Translations under genes and position numbers: made by a program
Notes under the pieces: model-generated
Databases searched by the model: none
What the model saw: the letters and a program-made list of their open reading frames with translations, nothing else
Told to the model about the DNA's origin: nothing
Source: Climacium dendroides
Lineage: Eukaryota > Streptophyta > Bryopsida > Hypnales > Climaciaceae
Assembly (NCBI GenBank): GCA_950106755.1
Contig: OX467088.1
Location: 7,610,001-7,674,000 of the forward strand
Direction of reading: 5' to 3'
Length of the DNA stretch: 64,000 bases
In this document: piece by piece, positions 60,871 to 64,000 of the stretch
Layout of the letters: each line of letters opens with the position of its first letter
How positions within the stretch are numbered: the first letter of the stretch is position 1

Positions 60871-63156
60871 GAAAGTAATAATGAATTGGTTTAATAGTAA
60901 TGGATGCCTACACTTGGCAATACAAAAATGACATATTGTACATGTGCTCCAATGTCTTATGGAACTTAGTTTTCAATTTCAATGGTTTGTTGAAGTCATG
61001 CTTGTTTAGATCATGCAATGATTTGTAAAGAACTATAAGTGAACAATTACTTACAAGTGGTTTGAAATCAGAATCATGGTAACTATTGGAGAAATGGAAA
61101 TCATGCACATCTACCAAGAGTAATATCATTGACTCATTTTTAGGAAAAAAAATGGTACTATCCTTTGAAATACCCCATTATATTGAAAGTTCTAAAACAT
61201 GCCTTCCTTTTTGTGACCGTCTTTTGTGAGAAAACTCTTTTCTTTATCTTCCTCATTCCCTAAATCAATTTTAAACTCATTTCTTTTATATTGTTGGTCC
61301 ATTTTTTTCTCATGACAACTATTATACACATTGCCAACAATTCTCTACCAAATCATGTATTTTGAGAGCTTTCTAAGTCCCAATCATAACTCTTTTTGCA
61401 GAACATACTTACAAAACGTGCGCAAATATAAATTTCATATTTCAAAATCTAATTCCTTTCATATTTTACAAAAAACTTGATTTCCAAACACCCAATTTCA
61501 CATAGTGGTCATCTAAGCACTAAATGATGAACTTGTTATTGTGTTTATGCAATGCAAGATCATTGCAATTGCAATGAACTTGTGTAGAATTAGTTCTTAA
61601 ATCAATTCAATTCCGAACTCAATTAGTTTCCCATGTGTTTGAGTAATTAGCTTATGAATTAGAGATACATAGGCAACTTTGAAAACTTCAATAAGAACAA
61701 TATTGTGGTTAATTGTAGAAAAGTATGAGAGTCAATTTGCAATTTTTCCTCCAAAAAAATGTGGTCATCAAACAAAAATTCTTTTCACTTAAATTTGAAA
61801 CAATAATCAATGAATGGAAGTAGTCAACAACAACAATGATCTACTACTAAATCCCACCAATATTTTGAAATTCACATTTTGAAATATAAAAGAAGCTCTT
61901 ATCATAGCTAATACAATTGGTTGAAGTAAAGTCAACGACCTAATTAATCTTGTTGGTACAATTTAGTAGTAGAAGCGGAACTTTAAGGGTGTTGGTGTTG
62001 AAAATACACTAGAAAGTTAACCTATTGCAATATATTGTGCCTATAAGCACATTTTGTGTAACTTGATCAAGCATAATCAACAAATGGAAGCAATTGCTAG
62101 AGCACAAGCTCCATTTTTTAGTAGAAAAGTAAAACTAGTTGCATCATTTATAAATTTGTCCTTTTAAAAATGACATCTTGTAACATCATGTATACTTGCC
62201 ACATTATCTTTGAGTGGAGAACATTTGTCAATATATTCAAACTATTTGACTCTTAATAGTTCATATTGAATTTTGTCTTCAAAGTAATCAAATTAAGGAG
62301 GGCAGAATGTAGATACAATTGGAGCACTTGAAATGTCTTCAATCAATTGCATCAATTCAACGAGAACCTTGTCCAAAATTTAATCCTTGATGAAATACTT
62401 TTTTATTGTATTACTAGCCCTCCTCTCATTGCAACATTGTAAAAACTCTACGTCAAACATTTTGCATCTTAAATCAACCCAAACCTACATTTATAAAGAA
62501 AGAATTTTGGATGGAAGCATGAGCGTAGGAAAAATTGGAGCTAAAAAGACATGTTGACAATAAGTTTCAAAATTAGGGTTTGGAGTTTCAAACTCCCATG
62601 CAAGGTTCATGACGTACAAATGGCATCATATTTTAGATAAGTTGCAAATATTTCATGAAAGCTCACAATCTTGTACATGTCCCGGTAAGTGTACAAATTC
62701 CTACTCCACCACCTCAAGCTTTGAAAGTAATAATTCACCTTCTTCCAATTATGAAGCTCCAACTCCCGCCAATGCCAATCGAGGAGCAATCACCAAGAAC
62801 GGGCACAATCCTAGTGGGTGGGTGGGGTCTAAGCAAATTTGTCCCACAATTAGGGGCAAAACGTTAAACACCTCCCCTCAAGCAAAAAGGAGGGCCTATC
62901 AAGCACAGTAAGGCCCCTACTCTCTTTTGTTCCCTTCCTCCCTACTTTTGCCTTGGCTTCTCCCCTTCTCCCTCCATCCCTTCCTTGACTCCTCTTCTTT
63001 GACTGCACGTTTCTTCAACCTCAACCTTGCGTCCTTGCCTTCAACCCCTAGTTGTCTAAGACACCAAATTTTCGCATTTTAAATACTATAAAGTTAAATA
63101 AAGCCTAAGGAATTGATAGAATGCTTTTGGAATGAATGGATATTTAAGAAGATGTT
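60871..63156. other. AT-rich spacer, no gene seen
   Basis: No credible frame. A slightly GC-richer stretch at 62750-63060 is non-coding as far as I can tell. Confidence 0.45.
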
Positions 63157-63710
63157 GGGGGGCACTTAGAGTGTTCATTAAAAACCATGTGCAAACAAAA
63201 CTTTGGATCCCCTATATACTTTTTGAATTTTAAATAAAATTAAATGAAAAAATATGAATAGATTTTTTTACTTTGAAAGTTTATGTTTTGAATTATTGAT
63301 ATTTTTATTTGTTAATAATAATTAGTTACAAATTTTTGAAGTAAAAAGATACACTGTAGAACTAAAAAATAACTTTCACACCCCTATATTATATATAAAA
63401 AAATTGTTTAAAAAATGAACAAAAAATACCTAAAAATATCTCTCTATTGAAAGCTCATGTTGAGTTGAATATTGATGCAATGGTCATCTAAATGTGTTCT
63501 CTCAAAATATTTGAGTTAAAAAAACATGCCATTTTAGTGTATTTTTAATCTCGTCTAGAAATCATTCCATATTTTATTTGAGTTTGAAATTCTGGGAGTA
63601 AAATACTATATTCATTAATAAACAATGCTCAAAATTTGAAGTTAAAATTATAGTTTATTAGAAACCACTTGTTTGCATGTGGTTTGTTGTAGTAGAACTA
63701 AGTGCCCCCC
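63157..63710. mobile_element. Inverted-repeat element with GGGGGGCACTTAG ends, 554 bp
   Basis: GGGGGGCACTTAG at 63157-63169 matches, reversed, CTAAGTGCCCCCC ending at 63710. Further in, CCATGTGCAAACAA matches, reversed, TTGTTTGCATGTGG. Imperfect inverted ends of about 45 bases, interior AT-rich and non-coding. Confidence 0.75.
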
Positions 63711-64000
63711 TAAGAGAAGATGAAACAATCTTCATCGATATTTTTCTTAAACAAATCCAACCTTAGGATTCTTTGGTTAACTTGTTCAAGTACATTGTTC
63801 TAAATTATAAAGTGACTTTTATCACCAATTTAAGTTAACCAAGTTCAATGCGCCAAAATTTAACTTTAGACGTAGACTTCACTTGCCCTTCTAAAAGGTG
63901 AAGGCTTTTATATTTCAACATTTTTGGAAAAGAAATATGTATATGCTATAACTTGTCCATGTAGTCAATATGTTGGAAAAATCAATATGTTCAAAAATCT
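63711..64000. other. AT-rich end of window, nothing seen
   Basis: No frame, repeat or inverted structure recognised. Confidence 0.4.

Noticed and set aside
1..64000. CRISPR arrays, rRNA, tRNA and LTR retrotransposons
   Set aside because: No spaced identical repeats, no tRNA or rRNA signature by eye, and no gag/pol-like frames or paired LTRs. A covariance-model tRNA search and an LTR finder would be needed to exclude them fully.

Overview
The window looks like nuclear DNA of a land plant. Three multi-exon genes with short GT-AG introns all have plant-type products: a Ca2+-binding type II NAD(P)H dehydrogenase of the NDB class, a DEAH/RHA RNA helicase matching plant DExH1, and a plant-specific protein with DUF688-style WEEAPG motifs. 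There is no sign of operons, organellar genes or prokaryotic signals. The AT-rich, repeat-packed spacers, the decayed Tc1/mariner transposases and the many TTAA-bounded elements would be unusual for a typical angiosperm. I suspect a seed-free plant (bryophyte or lycophyte type), but the sequence alone does not settle this.

Layout: 1-31.4 kb is gene-free as far as I can see. It is made of decayed mobile DNA: TTAA-bounded elements with CCC-type termini, several MITE families, a 721-bp foldback, an almost perfect hairpin with 8-bp flanking repeats, two Tc1/mariner transposase remnants, a 24-bp minisatellite and a roughly 0.8-1 kb tandem duplication. At 32.2-37.1 kb lies the NDB gene (minus strand, 4 coding exons, probable 5'UTR intron). 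At 37.3-43.5 kb there is another repeat-rich, gene-free spacer. At 43.9-51.45 kb lies the DExH1 helicase gene (plus strand, 16 exons reconstructed with consistent phases). At 51.5-53.7 kb there is repeat DNA. At 54.3-59.4 kb lies the DUF688-like gene (minus strand, 4 exons), with a partial duplicate of its intron-1/exon-2 junction just downstream. From 59.5 to 64 kb the DNA is AT-rich, with a roughly 195-bp tandem array and one further inverted-repeat element.

The three genes show no functional link: NDB works in mitochondrial electron transport, DExH1 in RNA metabolism, and the role of the DUF688-like protein is unknown. The strongest unexpected signal is the abundance of elements bounded by TTAA with termini beginning CCCC/CCCT/CCTC and ending in the mirror image. 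This resembles the piggyBac target and terminal pattern and was found without any transposase ORF in the window. All repeat boundaries and splice sites were read by eye; no alignment or database search was run.
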